From contig NZ_JACOEA010000001.1 in the NCBI RefSeq assembly GCF_014281125.1, positions 620,001 to 684,000 on the forward strand: a DNA stretch of 64,000 bases. The letters run 5' to 3'. The DNA is from Lawsonibacter celer. GTDB taxonomy: Bacteria; Bacillota; Clostridia; Oscillospirales; Oscillospiraceae. The notes below the pieces were generated by a model. The model ran no database searches. It was not told the DNA's origin and saw only the letters and a program-made list of their open reading frames with translations. The position numbers were made by a program, and so were the translations under genes. Numbering within the stretch: position 1 is the first letter of the stretch; every line of letters begins with the position of its first letter. Of this stretch, positions 34,905 to 43,158 are shown in pieces.

Positions 34905-37592
34905 ATGAATCTCAGTAGAAAATGGCTCAATGAATTTGTCACTGTGACTGCCTCCGACCGGGACTTTGACGAGGCAATGACGCTCTCCGGCTCCAAGGTG
35001 GAGACCACCGAGGACCTGGGCGCCGAAATCTCCAACGTGGTGGTGGGCAGAATTCTCTCCATGGAACGCCACCCGGATTCCGACCACATGTGGGTCTGCC
35101 AGCTGGACGCGGGACAGGACACGCCCCTCCAGATTGTCACCGGGGCCTGGAACATCCATGCGGGCGACCTGGTCCCCGTGGCCCTGCACAAGTCTACCCT
35201 GCCCGGGGGCAAAAAGATTGAGAAGGGCAAGCTGCGGGGCGTGGTCTCCAACGGCATGATGTGCGGCCTTTCTGAGCTGGGCCTGGACGAGCGGGACTTT
35301 CCCTATGCCGCCATTACCGCCGCCGCTCTGCTCAACGACTACAGACCCCTGGACCCGGAAAAGCCCTCCATCCCCGCTGATGTGCAGCCCGGACATAAAA
35401 TCTACGGCCCGGTGGTGGCCGCCAGAGTACTGGAGTGCGCGCCCCAGCCTGACGGCAGCTTCCACACCTGCCTGGACATCGGCGGCGCCACCGCCGTGCC
35501 CGACACCTGCTGCGCCAACCTCCACGAGGGCGACCTGGTGGCCTACAACACCAAAAGCGACGCCATCTGCACCCTGGCCGACCTCCATGCCGACCAGAAG
35601 GAATTCCCCCATTGCATCCCAGACGGCATCTTTATCCTCCGGGAGGAATGTACGCCTGGCGACGACATCAAGCCCATCATAAACGCGGACGACCACGTGG
35701 TGGAGTTTGAGATCACCCCCAACCGCCCCGACTGCCTGAGCGTCATCGGTCTGGCCCGAGAGGCGGCCGCCACCTTCCACACTGAGCTGCGTCTGCACGA
35801 GCCCGTGGTGAAGGGCGGAGCTGAGGGCAGCCTGTGCGATCTGCTGGACGTGGAGACCCCGGCCGCCGAGCTGTGCCCCCGCTACACCGCCCGCATGGTA
35901 CGCAACGTAAAGATCGCCCCCTCCCCCAAGTGGATGCGGGAGCGACTGCGGAGCATGGGCGTGCGCCCCATCAACAACATTGTGGACATCACCAACTATG
36001 TGATGCTGGAATACGGCCAGCCCATGCACGCTTTTGACTATCGCTATGTGAAGGGTGGAAAGATCATCGTCCGCCGGGCGGAGGAGGGGGAGCAGCTGAC
36101 CACCCTGGACGGCAAGGTGCACACCCTCACCCACGATCATCTGGTCATCGCGGACGAGACAAAGGCGGTCGGCCTGGCGGGCATCATGGGGGGCGAGAAC
36201 TCCGAGATCGTCTCCGACACCGTGGACGTGGTGTTCGAGTCCGCCAACTTCAATGGCACCTGCATTCGCAAGGGCGCCCTGGCCCTGGGTATGCGCACTG
36301 AGGCCAGCGCGAAATTTGAAAAGGGCCTGGATATTCTCAACACCCTGCCCGCTGTCAACCGTGCCTGCGAACTGGTGGAGTTGCTGGGGGCCGGCGAAGT
36401 GGTGGACGGCGTGATCGACATCCTCAATTTCGTGCCCAATCCCACGGTTCTGAAGCTGGAGCCGGAGAAGATCAACGCCCTTCTGGGCACGGACGTGCCC
36501 CGGGAGGAGATGGTCTCCATCCTCAAGGCCCTGGGCTTCCAGGTAGAGGGCGACCAGGTCGCCGTGCCCTCCTGGCGGGGCGACGTAAAGGAGATGGCCG
36601 ACCTGGCTGAGGAGGTGGCCCGCTTCCACGGCTACAACAACATCCCCGTCACCCTGATGCGGGGGCAGACCACCCTGGGCGGCTACTCCCGGTCGCAGCA
36701 GCTGGAGCGCAGCTTGGGTGCGGTATGCCGCACCTGTGGGTATGACGAGATCATCACCTATTCCTTTATCTCCCCCACCTACTACGACAAGATCCGCTGG
36801 CCGGAGGACGCAGAGCGCCGCAGAAGCTTCAGGATCCTCAACCCTCTGGGCGAGGACACCTCCATCATGCGTACCACCACCCTGCCCTCCATGCTGGAGA
36901 TTCTGACGCGGAACTGGAACTTCCGCAACAAGACGGCCAAGCTCTATGAGATCGGCCGCATCTACCTTCCCGGCGGCGCGGACGGTCTGGCCGTGGAGTC
37001 CAAAGTGCTGTCCATGGGCGCCTATGGCGACGGCATGGACTTCTTCGTCCTGAAGGGCGCCGTGGAAGCCGTTTTGAAAGAAATTCGCGCGGAAAATGTG
37101 CGCTTCGAGGCCGTGTCCGATAACCCGTCCTACCACCCCGGGCGCTGCGCTGCAGTGTGGAGCGGGGCGCAATGTCTCGGTATATTCGGCCAGATTCACC
37201 CGCTGGCGGCCCAGAATTACGGTGTGGACGGCGAGTTCTATTGCGCTGAACTGTCCTTCGACGCTCTGATGGCCGCCAAAGGCGCGGACCCGCAGTATAT
37301 GCCTCTGCCCAAGTTCCCCGCCGTCACCCGGGATATCGCAGTGGTGTGCGACGAGGCGGTTACCGTGGGCGCGCTGGAGGAGTGCATTGCCCGGGGCGCC
37401 AGGGGGCTGCTTAAAGAGGTCTCACTCTTTGACATCTATCGCGGCAAAGGCGTGGCAGAGGGAAAAAAGAGCGTCGCGTTCAACCTCATTCTCCGTGCCG
37501 ACGACCGCAGCCTGACCGCCGAGGAGGCGGACCAGGATGTGAAGCACATTCTGGAGGCCCTGGAGCAGGAGCTGGGCGCGGTACTGCGTTAA
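34905..37592 (+). CDS. pheT: Phenylalanyl-tRNA synthetase beta subunit with an extra N-terminal module
   Basis: An 895-residue protein, about 95 longer than the usual 790-805. Order: EMAP-II/OB tRNA-binding domain (about 45-115), an unusual insert (about 128-238), B1/B5 domains with ITPNRPDCLSVIGLARE, B3/B4 editing region, catalytic-like domain, and a C-terminal ferredoxin-fold anticodon domain (LPKFPAVTRDIAVVCDE). The insert contains GPVVAARVLECAPQPDG and HEGDLVAY, which align with VVVGRILSMERHPDSD and HAGDLVPV of the first OB domain, so it looks like a degenerate duplicate. The ATG at 34905 is preferred to the GTG at 34896 by ribosome-site spacing. Confidence 0.95.
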   Translation: MNLSRKWLNEFVTVTASDRDFDEAMTLSGSKVETTEDLGAEISNVVVGRILSMERHPDSDHMWVCQLDAGQDTPLQIVTGAWNIHAGDLVPVALHKSTLPGGKKIEKGKLRGVVSNGMMCGLSELGLDERDFPYAAITAAALLNDYRPLDPEKPSIPADVQPGHKIYGPVVAARVLECAPQPDGSFHTCLDIGGATAVPDTCCANLHEGDLVAYNTKSDAICTLADLHADQKEFPHCIPDGIFILREECTPGDDIKPIINADDHVVEFEITPNRPDCLSVIGLAREAAATFHTELRLHEPVVKGGAEGSLCDLLDVETPAAELCPRYTARMVRNVKIAPSPKWMRERLRSMGVRPINNIVDITNYVMLEYGQPMHAFDYRYVKGGKIIVRRAEEGEQLTTLDGKVHTLTHDHLVIADETKAVGLAGIMGGENSEIVSDTVDVVFESANFNGTCIRKGALALGMRTEASAKFEKGLDILNTLPAVNRACELVELLGAGEVVDGVIDILNFVPNPTVLKLEPEKINALLGTDVPREEMVSILKALGFQVEGDQVAVPSWRGDVKEMADLAEEVARFHGYNNIPVTLMRGQTTLGGYSRSQQLERSLGAVCRTCGYDEIITYSFISPTYYDKIRWPEDAERRRSFRILNPLGEDTSIMRTTTLPSMLEILTRNWNFRNKTAKLYEIGRIYLPGGADGLAVESKVLSMGAYGDGMDFFVLKGAVEAVLKEIRAENVRFEAVSDNPSYHPGRCAAVWSGAQCLGIFGQIHPLAAQNYGVDGEFYCAELSFDALMAAKGADPQYMPLPKFPAVTRDIAVVCDEAVTVGALEECIARGARGLLKEVSLFDIYRGKGVAEGKKSVAFNLILRADDRSLTAEEADQDVKHILEALEQELGAVLR

Positions 37593-37613
37593 ACGCTTTT
37601 CCTCGTCAAAAGT

Positions 37614-37655
37614 AATCCCCCGTCGGACTGCGAGTCCGACGGGGGATTGTTTTTT
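37614..37655. terminator. Strong terminator after pheT, shared with the convergent serpin gene
   Basis: Perfect 16-bp arms (37614-37629, 37633-37648), GCG loop, then GTTTTTT. On the minus strand ACTTTTG follows. Confidence 0.92.
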
Positions 37656-37670
37656 ATAGTAGTCGTCTTG

Positions 37671-39152
37671 TCACAGGCTCTGCACCACGCCGGCAAAGAG
37701 CACCACGCCCTGCTGACGGATGATGAAAAGGAAGGGGCGGTCCAGGTCCATGACGCAGATCTTCGGGTCCTCCGGCGGTGCGGCGGCTCCGGCGGCAGCC
37801 ATCAGCGTGACAGCCGCCGCCTCAACGCCCTTTTCGTCCACCTTCACCCGGGCGATCTGCTTGGCCTGCTCCAGCCACATTTCACTCCCACTCAGGGGGG
37901 AAAAATCCGCGCGGGCCTCGTCAAAGACGGCGGTGATCCCCATGGTTTTCAGGTAATCCTCCAGCTGCAGGGTGGACTGCACGTCGAATTTGGGCACCGA
38001 CCACTGCACCTCTCCAGAAATTCCGTCCGCCCCGTAGAGATCCAGCCTGTAGAGAAACTCCGGGTCGCGCAGCAGCTCCTCCGGTGCCACCCCCTCGTCC
38101 GGCAGAACAAACACCATCTCTCCCAGGCTGGTGGGCAGGCTGGCCGCCTGATACCCCTCCCGCCGCAGGAAATTGGCGTCCCGGGTCTTGTGCATGAAGT
38201 CCACAGTGGACTGGCTGCCGTCGGCGCTGGTAAAAGTGTCCGGTTGCGTGCGATCCGCCCGGAACTCACTGGTCCATACCGCCTTGTAATAGAGGGTGGA
38301 GGCCAACACCATCCACATATCCGAATTGGTCTCCAGTACCTTCTCTTCTCCGCCGATGAGGCCGCGGGTCTGCTCGGCCACCCAGTCGGAGAGGGCCTGA
38401 TCGGCCGCCTTCTGCCCCATGGGAACCCGGAAGGAGGAGGCGTAGTAGTGCTCGGCCAGGGCGTCCACAGCCTTCTGGCGGAACTCCACGGATTCATTCA
38501 GCCATATGGAACTGCCCAGCAGCAGGGCGGACGCCCCGTCATCCGTATACAGGGCGTGCCACAGGCTGTCCGCCCAGGCGCGCAGCTGCTGCACATCCTC
38601 CGCTCCCAAAACGTCCAAAATCTCCCGCCGGCTCTCCCCGTCCGTGGTCTCGGCCAGCATAGCCAAGGCGAACCACAGGGACAGGGGGGAATAGATCTGG
38701 TTCTCCGACCCGGAGAGAGCCAGGGCGGCGCTCTGGCCGCTGAAGGCGGCCAGAGCCTCCATCAGTCCGGCCTGCTCGTCAATGCCCGCGCTCTCCTTTC
38801 GGAAGGCCCGCCAGGCCTCCCAGTAGGTCTCATAATCCTCCGAGAACTGCTCCCAGGCCTTATCGCCGCCGGAAGCGGGCTCCTCCGGCATCGCGGGCAG
38901 CTGGGGCAGGGTGGGCCGGGCCAGGGCATAGGCGGTCCCAGCCACGGGCCCGCCGGCCGGAGCTTCTCCCAGGCCGGGGATACCGGTCACCAGCAACACC
39001 AGCGCCAGCACCGCGGCTACGGCAGAGGTCACCTTGAGGCGAAAGGTCCGTCGCTTGCTCCCTGGCCGCCACGCCCCGGCGGCCGCCCGCTCCACCAGCT
39101 CCTCCGAGGGGTGGAGGTTCCGGTTGGCGCGTCTATATTCTTCCTCATACAT
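37671..39152 (-). CDS. Membrane-anchored serpin with an anti-sigma-like cytoplasmic start
   Basis: A 493-residue protein. Residues 1-37 (MYEEEYRRANRNLHPSEELV, basic end) face the cytoplasm and resemble anti-sigma N-termini; 38-60 form one transmembrane helix; 70-110 a linker; 115-493 a complete serpin with SPLSLWFALAMLAETT, LASTLYYKAVWTSEF and the C-terminal LDRPFLFIIRQQ. The reactive loop hinge EKGVEAAAVT matches inhibitory serpins, and the loop is Ala/Pro-rich (AAAGAAAPPEDP), suggesting elastase-like targets by analogy with gut bacterial serpins. It lies 3 bp after the ECF sigma gene. Confidence 0.9.
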   Translation of the reverse strand: MYEEEYRRANRNLHPSEELVERAAAGAWRPGSKRRTFRLKVTSAVAAVLALVLLVTGIPGLGEAPAGGPVAGTAYALARPTLPQLPAMPEEPASGGDKAWEQFSEDYETYWEAWRAFRKESAGIDEQAGLMEALAAFSGQSAALALSGSENQIYSPLSLWFALAMLAETTDGESRREILDVLGAEDVQQLRAWADSLWHALYTDDGASALLLGSSIWLNESVEFRQKAVDALAEHYYASSFRVPMGQKAADQALSDWVAEQTRGLIGGEEKVLETNSDMWMVLASTLYYKAVWTSEFRADRTQPDTFTSADGSQSTVDFMHKTRDANFLRREGYQAASLPTSLGEMVFVLPDEGVAPEELLRDPEFLYRLDLYGADGISGEVQWSVPKFDVQSTLQLEDYLKTMGITAVFDEARADFSPLSGSEMWLEQAKQIARVKVDEKGVEAAAVTLMAAAGAAAPPEDPKICVMDLDRPFLFIIRQQGVVLFAGVVQSL

Positions 39153-39155
39153 AGG

Positions 39156-39623
39156 TCAATCTTCTCCTTTCAAGGCGTGCGCCAGCCTGGCCCGTCCCCG
39201 GGACAGCCAGCTTTTGACCGTCCCCTCCTTCGCGCCGGTGAGGGCGGCGATCTCTGCCACCGAGTATCCCTCACAGCAGTGGAGATGAATGGCGGTACGG
39301 TAAGGGCGCGGCAGGGCCAGCACCGCCCGGTAGACCTCCCGTTCCTCCAGGGGGATGGCGCTGGCAATCCCCTCCTCCAGAGGCAGATTCCGCCGCCAGC
39401 GGGCGGTTAGCAGGGTGTTGGTACAGTTGAGGGTGCAGCGGATCAGCCAGGCTTTCCGGTGCTCGTCGCTCTCCAGCGTCTCCTCATGGCGGAAAAACCG
39501 GGCGAACACCTCCTGAAACACATCCTCGCTGTCCTGAACATGGCGGGTACGGGCCAATGCCAGCCGCCACACCATATCTCCCCAGCGCGCGATCTGGGCG
39601 CGGGCGGTCGGTTCGTCGGTCAT
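39156..39623 (-). CDS. ECF-family RNA polymerase sigma factor
   Basis: A 155-residue group 4 sigma factor: region 2 with DMVWRLALARTRHVQDSEDVFQEVFARFF and region 4 with LPRPYRTAIHLHCCEGYSVAEIAALTGAKEGTVKSWLSRGRARL. No region 3. The co-transcribed membrane serpin begins with an anti-sigma-like segment and is the obvious candidate partner. No clear autoregulatory ECF promoter was recognised upstream; only a loose TTGCAA/TATTAT pair with a 20-bp gap. Confidence 0.92.
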   Translation of the reverse strand: MTDEPTARAQIARWGDMVWRLALARTRHVQDSEDVFQEVFARFFRHEETLESDEHRKAWLIRCTLNCTNTLLTARWRRNLPLEEGIASAIPLEEREVYRAVLALPRPYRTAIHLHCCEGYSVAEIAALTGAKEGTVKSWLSRGRARLAHALKGED

Positions 39624-39853
39624 AAGGCCTCGCCTCCTTTTCGGGCATCCCCGGTGCCGGAGACCCGCCCCGCCATGCCCATAGCAGCGGCGGCTCCGTG
39701 TCCGTGGTACCTATAATACCACAGCCATCGCCCCACGGTTGCAAAGGAGGCGAAGAATGTGAAAGATTTTATAAATTTTTTTCCTGCCTCTTTACAGGAG
39801 GAACAAATTCGGCTACAATTGGGACAAGTGAAATACAGGGAGGTGTGCCAGAG

Positions 39854-40102
39854 ATGGAGATGGACTATACCCGGAAATTCAGCATTCAATATGAGAAAGA
39901 TCCGGAGATCAAAGAGATTCTCACCTCCGTTTATCAGTCGCTGCAGGAAAAGGGATACAACCCCATCAACCAGATCGTGGGGTACATTCTCTCAGAGGAT
40001 CCCACGTATATTACCAACTATAACAATGCCCGCGCCCTGATCCGCAAGCTGGACCGGGATGAGTTGCTGCAGGAGTTGGTAAAGCAGTATCTGCGGGATT
40101 GA
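39854..40102 (+). CDS. ireB: IreB family regulatory phosphoprotein (DUF965)
   Basis: An 82-residue protein matching IreB over its whole length: [68 protein letters not shown], given here in part. In Enterococcus it is phosphorylated by the PASTA kinase IreK and affects cephalosporin resistance. The ATG at 39854 has GGGAGGTG eight bases upstream; the ATG two codons later is possible. A terminator follows directly. Usual neighbours (alaS, ruvX) are absent. Confidence 0.92.
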   Translation: MEMDYTRKFSIQYEKDPEIKEILTSVYQSLQEKGYNPINQIVGYILSEDPTYITNYNNARALIRKLDRDELLQELVKQYLRD

Positions 40103-40117
40103 ACCGGAAGCCGAATC

Positions 40118-40154
40118 CGCTCTGTGGAGGCCTGTCCTCCGCAGAGCGTTTTTT
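40118..40154 (+). terminator. Intrinsic terminator after ireB
   Basis: Arms 40118-40130 and 40136-40148 (13 bp, one mismatch), CCTGT loop, T6. Confidence 0.88.
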
Positions 40155-40265
40155 CTCCTCCAGGTAAATTTTTACCTTTTACCGCGCCTTGACGCACACT
40201 TTACAAGTCCAGCCGCGCTTTTCCCATTTCAACTTGTGGAAGCATACGAAAATGTCAGATTACCC

Positions 40266-40294
40266 TTGCAAAGCCCACGAAAATTCGATATATT
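40266..40294 (+). promoter_or_regulatory. Promoter of the purine operon
   Basis: TTGCAA (40266-40271), 17-bp spacer, TATATT (40289-40294). This gives a leader of about 180 nt before purE. Confidence 0.6.
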
Positions 40295-40301
40295 GTACTC
40301 G

Positions 40302-40447
40302 ATCTTCCAGATGAGAGGGGTGCCAAAATGGCGGCGAATGGCAATTACCGTGCTGTGTTCTCCTGCCAGGGCCCCAGTCCGTCCGGAAGCCTATGGTAAA
40401 GCAACTGTCAGGCCGCCTGTATCGCCAGGGGGCCTGATTATTTTTTT
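40302..40447 (+). promoter_or_regulatory. Structured purE leader with transcription attenuator (unidentified riboswitch candidate)
   Basis: An outer helix CTTCC (40304-40308) with GGAAG (40385-40389) closes an 86-nt region. An attenuator follows: TCAGGCC (40408-40414) with GGCCTGA (40431-40437), nested over CCTG (40416-40419) with CAGG (40426-40429), then TTATTTTTTT. CCAGGGCC (40366-40373) could pair with GGCCGCCTG and act as antiterminator. No purine, ZTP, PRPP or guanidine aptamer consensus was recognised. The 382-nt gap between ireB and purE holds only this leader, its promoter and the ireB terminator. Confidence 0.65.
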
Positions 40448-40484
40448 GCTGTGCAAAAATCAATTGTTTTTAAGGAGGTTTCTT

Positions 40485-40979
40485 ATGCCCAGAAAAGTTG
40501 CCGTCATTATGGGATCGGATTCCGATCTGGACGCCATGCGTCCCTGTATCAATCGCCTCAAAGCCTTTGGAATTCCCACACAGGTCCGCATAATCTCCGC
40601 CCACCGCACCCCCGCCGCCGCGGAGCGCTTTGCCGCCAACGCCCTGGAGGAGGGCTTTGGCGTTATTATCGCCGCCGCCGGCAAGGCCGCTCATCTGGCG
40701 GGCGTTCTGGCCGCGTACACCACCCTGCCGGTGATCGGCGTGCCTATGAAAACCAGTCTGATGGGCGGGATGGACAGCCTGCTGTCCATGGTCCAGATGC
40801 CCAAGGGCATACCGGTGGCCTGCGTGGCGGTGGACGGGGCGGACAACGCCGCCATCCTGGCCGCCCAGATGCTGGCGCTGAGTGACGACGCACTGATGGA
40901 CAAGCTGGCCCAGTTCAAGGCGGGCATGGCCGCCGAGGTTATGGAAAAAGATCAGAACATACAGCTGGAGGAATTTTAA
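40485..40979 (+). CDS. purE: N5-carboxyaminoimidazole ribonucleotide mutase (class I PurE)
   Basis: A 164-residue octameric enzyme converting N5-CAIR to CAIR. Signature GSDSDLDAM near residue 10, SAHRTP at about 38-43 with the catalytic His, AAAGKAAHLAGVLAA and GVPMKTSLMGGMDSLLS mark class I. Class I normally needs PurK, which is not in this operon. Start ATG 40485 has AAGGAGG eight bases upstream; the in-frame extension upstream passes through the attenuator and is rejected. purC begins one base after its stop. Confidence 0.96.
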   Translation: MPRKVAVIMGSDSDLDAMRPCINRLKAFGIPTQVRIISAHRTPAAAERFAANALEEGFGVIIAAAGKAAHLAGVLAAYTTLPVIGVPMKTSLMGGMDSLLSMVQMPKGIPVACVAVDGADNAAILAAQMLALSDDALMDKLAQFKAGMAAEVMEKDQNIQLEEF

Positions 40980-40980
40980 G

Positions 40981-41700
40981 ATGGGTTTCGAAAAAAGGGA
41001 GCAGCTTTACGAGGGCAAGGCCAAGAAGGTCTATGCCACCGGCGACCCCGAGGTGGTCATTGTCTCCTATAAAGATGACGCCACCGCCTTCAACGGCCTG
41101 AAAAAGGGTACCATCACCGGAAAGGGCGCCATCAACAACCGCATGACCAACAACCTGATGCGCCGTCTGGAGGCCGCTGGGGTGCCCACACACTATGTGC
41201 AAGAACTCAGCGACCGGGAGACCGCCGTGAAAAAGGTCTCCATCGTCCCCCTGGAGGTCATCATCCGCAACATCTCCGCCGGCTCCTTTGCCAAACGCTA
41301 CGGGGTGTCGGAGGGTATCTTGTTCGATACGCCCACCATTGAGTTCTCCTACAAGAACGACGAGCTGGGAGACCCCCTAATCAACCGCTATCACGCCCTG
41401 GCCCTGAAGCTGGCTACGGCGGAGGAGCTGGATCAGATTCAGGACTACGCCTTCCGGGTCAACGATCTGCTTCGCGGCTTTCTGAAGGAAATCGGCATTG
41501 ACCTGGTGGATTTCAAGCTGGAATTCGGCAAGACCTCCGACGGGACCATCGTCCTGGCCGACGAAATCTCCCCCGATACCTGCCGCCTGTGGGATGAGAC
41601 CACCCATGAGAAGTTGGACAAGGACCGTTTCCGCCGGGACCTGGGCGGGGCCGAGGAGGCCTACGAAGAGGTCATGCGCCGGCTCATGGGGGATCAATAA
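40981..41700 (+). CDS. purC: SAICAR synthetase
   Basis: A 239-residue ATP-dependent ligase joining CAIR and aspartate. It has the family start LYEGKAKKVYAT, VVPLEVIIRN-type strand (VPLEVIIRNISAGSFAKRYG), DFKLEFGKTSDGTIVLADEISPDTCRLWD. Normal length for the bacterial type. Gene spacing of one base to purE and zero to purF indicates a single transcript. Confidence 0.97.
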   Translation: MGFEKREQLYEGKAKKVYATGDPEVVIVSYKDDATAFNGLKKGTITGKGAINNRMTNNLMRRLEAAGVPTHYVQELSDRETAVKKVSIVPLEVIIRNISAGSFAKRYGVSEGILFDTPTIEFSYKNDELGDPLINRYHALALKLATAEELDQIQDYAFRVNDLLRGFLKEIGIDLVDFKLEFGKTSDGTIVLADEISPDTCRLWDETTHEKLDKDRFRRDLGGAEEAYEEVMRRLMGDQ

Positions 41701-43158
41701 GTGAAGCAGACCCGACTTTCCACGCGCTTCCCTATGGACGACCATGTTCATGAGGAGTGCGGCGTGTTTGGCATCGCCGTCCCGCCGGAATCCGGCCTCT
41801 CCCCAGCCCAGGAGGCCTACGTGGCCCTTTTTGCCCTCCAGCACCGGGGGCAGGAGGCCTGCGGCATCGCGGTAAACAATAAGGGGGTCATCCGCTGTCA
41901 CAAGGATGTAGGCCTGGTGGGCGAGGTCTTTCCCCCTACGGTGCTGGACTCCTTACCCGGATCCATGGCGGTAGGGCATGTGCGCTACTCCACCACCGGC
42001 CGGCAGACCAGGGACAACGCCCAGCCGGTGTGCATTACCCATATCAAAGGCAACCTGGCCGTGGCCCATAACGGAAACCTGGTCAACGCCGGCCAGCTGC
42101 GGCGTGAGATTGAGCTGGCCGGCGGCATCTTTCACTCCTCCAGCGATACCGAGGTGCTGGCCTACACCATCGTCCGGGAACGGCTTCAGGCCGCTTCTAT
42201 CGAGGAGGCGGTGGTGCGCACCATGGAACGTATCCAGGGGGCTTATTCTCTGGTCATTATGTCCGCCCGCAAGCTGATTGCCGTGCGGGATCCCCATGGC
42301 TTCCGTCCCCTTTGCATTGGCAGGTCCTCTTGCGGCGCGTGGATCTTTGCCTCTGAAACCTGCGCCCTGGACGCCCTGGGGGCGGAATTTGTGCGGGATG
42401 TGGAACCCGGCGAGGTCTGTGTGGTGGAGGGCGGCCAGCTGCGCAGCCTTCACTGCGGCATCCAGGCTGTTCCCTCCGCCTGCGTCTTTGAGTATATCTA
42501 CTTTGCCCGGCCCGACTCGGTAATCGATGGGGCCTCGGTGGAACTGGCCCGGCAGGAGGCAGGAAAATACCTCTCTCTGGAACACCCGGTGGGGGCTGAC
42601 CTAGTGATTGGCGTACCCGACTCCGGCATTCCCGCCGCCATCGGCTACGCCAAATGCTCCGGCATCCCCTACGGCGTTGGGCTCATCAAAAACCGCTATG
42701 TAGCCCGCACCTTTATCCAGCCCGGCCAGTCCAGCCGGGAGCAATCCGTGCGCCTAAAGCTCAATGCCCTGCGGGAGGCGGTGAACGGCAAGCGCCTGAT
42801 CCTGGTGGACGATTCCATCGTCCGGGGCACCACCTCCGCCCGACTGGTCCGGATTCTGCGGGATGCCGGGGCGACAGAGGTTCATATGCGCATCTCCGCG
42901 CCTCCCTTCCGCCACCCCTGCTTCTTCGGCACCGACATTCCGGACCGGGAGCTCCTTCTGGCCCACAACCGGACCGTGGAGGAGATGCGAGAGATTATCG
43001 GCGTAGACTCCCTAGGTTTTCTCTCTCTGGACTCCGTCCGCCGTATCGCGGTGGGCGCCCGGTGCGGCTGTTGCGACGCGTGTTTTTCCGGCCATTACCC
43101 CCTGGAGGTGCCGGAGGTAACGGACAAAAACATCTTTGAAAGTGAGATTGAGCCATGA
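41701..43158 (+). CDS. purF: Amidophosphoribosyltransferase
   Basis: A 485-residue first enzyme of purine synthesis, making phosphoribosylamine from PRPP and glutamine. The N-terminal Ntn domain has the nucleophile in HEECGVFGIA (Cys 20, after a cleaved propeptide). The PRTase domain carries LILVDDSIVRGTT. C-terminal CGCCDACFSGHYP supplies the [4Fe-4S] cysteines of the oxygen-sensitive Bacillus-type enzyme. GTG start directly after the purC stop, with GGGGGA seven bases upstream. The last four bases overlap purM. Confidence 0.97.
   Translation: MKQTRLSTRFPMDDHVHEECGVFGIAVPPESGLSPAQEAYVALFALQHRGQEACGIAVNNKGVIRCHKDVGLVGEVFPPTVLDSLPGSMAVGHVRYSTTGRQTRDNAQPVCITHIKGNLAVAHNGNLVNAGQLRREIELAGGIFHSSSDTEVLAYTIVRERLQAASIEEAVVRTMERIQGAYSLVIMSARKLIAVRDPHGFRPLCIGRSSCGAWIFASETCALDALGAEFVRDVEPGEVCVVEGGQLRSLHCGIQAVPSACVFEYIYFARPDSVIDGASVELARQEAGKYLSLEHPVGADLVIGVPDSGIPAAIGYAKCSGIPYGVGLIKNRYVARTFIQPGQSSREQSVRLKLNALREAVNGKRLILVDDSIVRGTTSARLVRILRDAGATEVHMRISAPPFRHPCFFGTDIPDRELLLAHNRTVEEMREIIGVDSLGFLSLDSVRRIAVGARCGCCDACFSGHYPLEVPEVTDKNIFESEIEP

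Noticed and set aside
33843..37199. A 1118-residue minus-strand open frame opposite pheS-pheT
   Set aside because: It is opposite well-supported synthetase genes and shows the same low-complexity shadow composition.
39623..39760. Autoregulatory ECF promoter upstream of the sigma gene
   Set aside because: Only a TTGCAA/TATTAT pair with a 20-bp gap was seen; no GAAC-type -35 with a CGTC/CGTA -10.
40302..40460. Known purine, ZTP (pfl), PRPP/guanidine (ykkC) or THF riboswitch in the purE leader
   Set aside because: The diagnostic conserved stretches for each class were not found by eye; the leader is reported as unidentified instead.
40236..40484. In-frame upstream extension of purE, with a possible leader peptide MRGVPKWRRM
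   Set aside because: It runs through the attenuator hairpin. A strong AAGGAGG site is placed before the ATG at 40485. A regulatory peptide was considered but it shows no run of purine-related or repeated codons.
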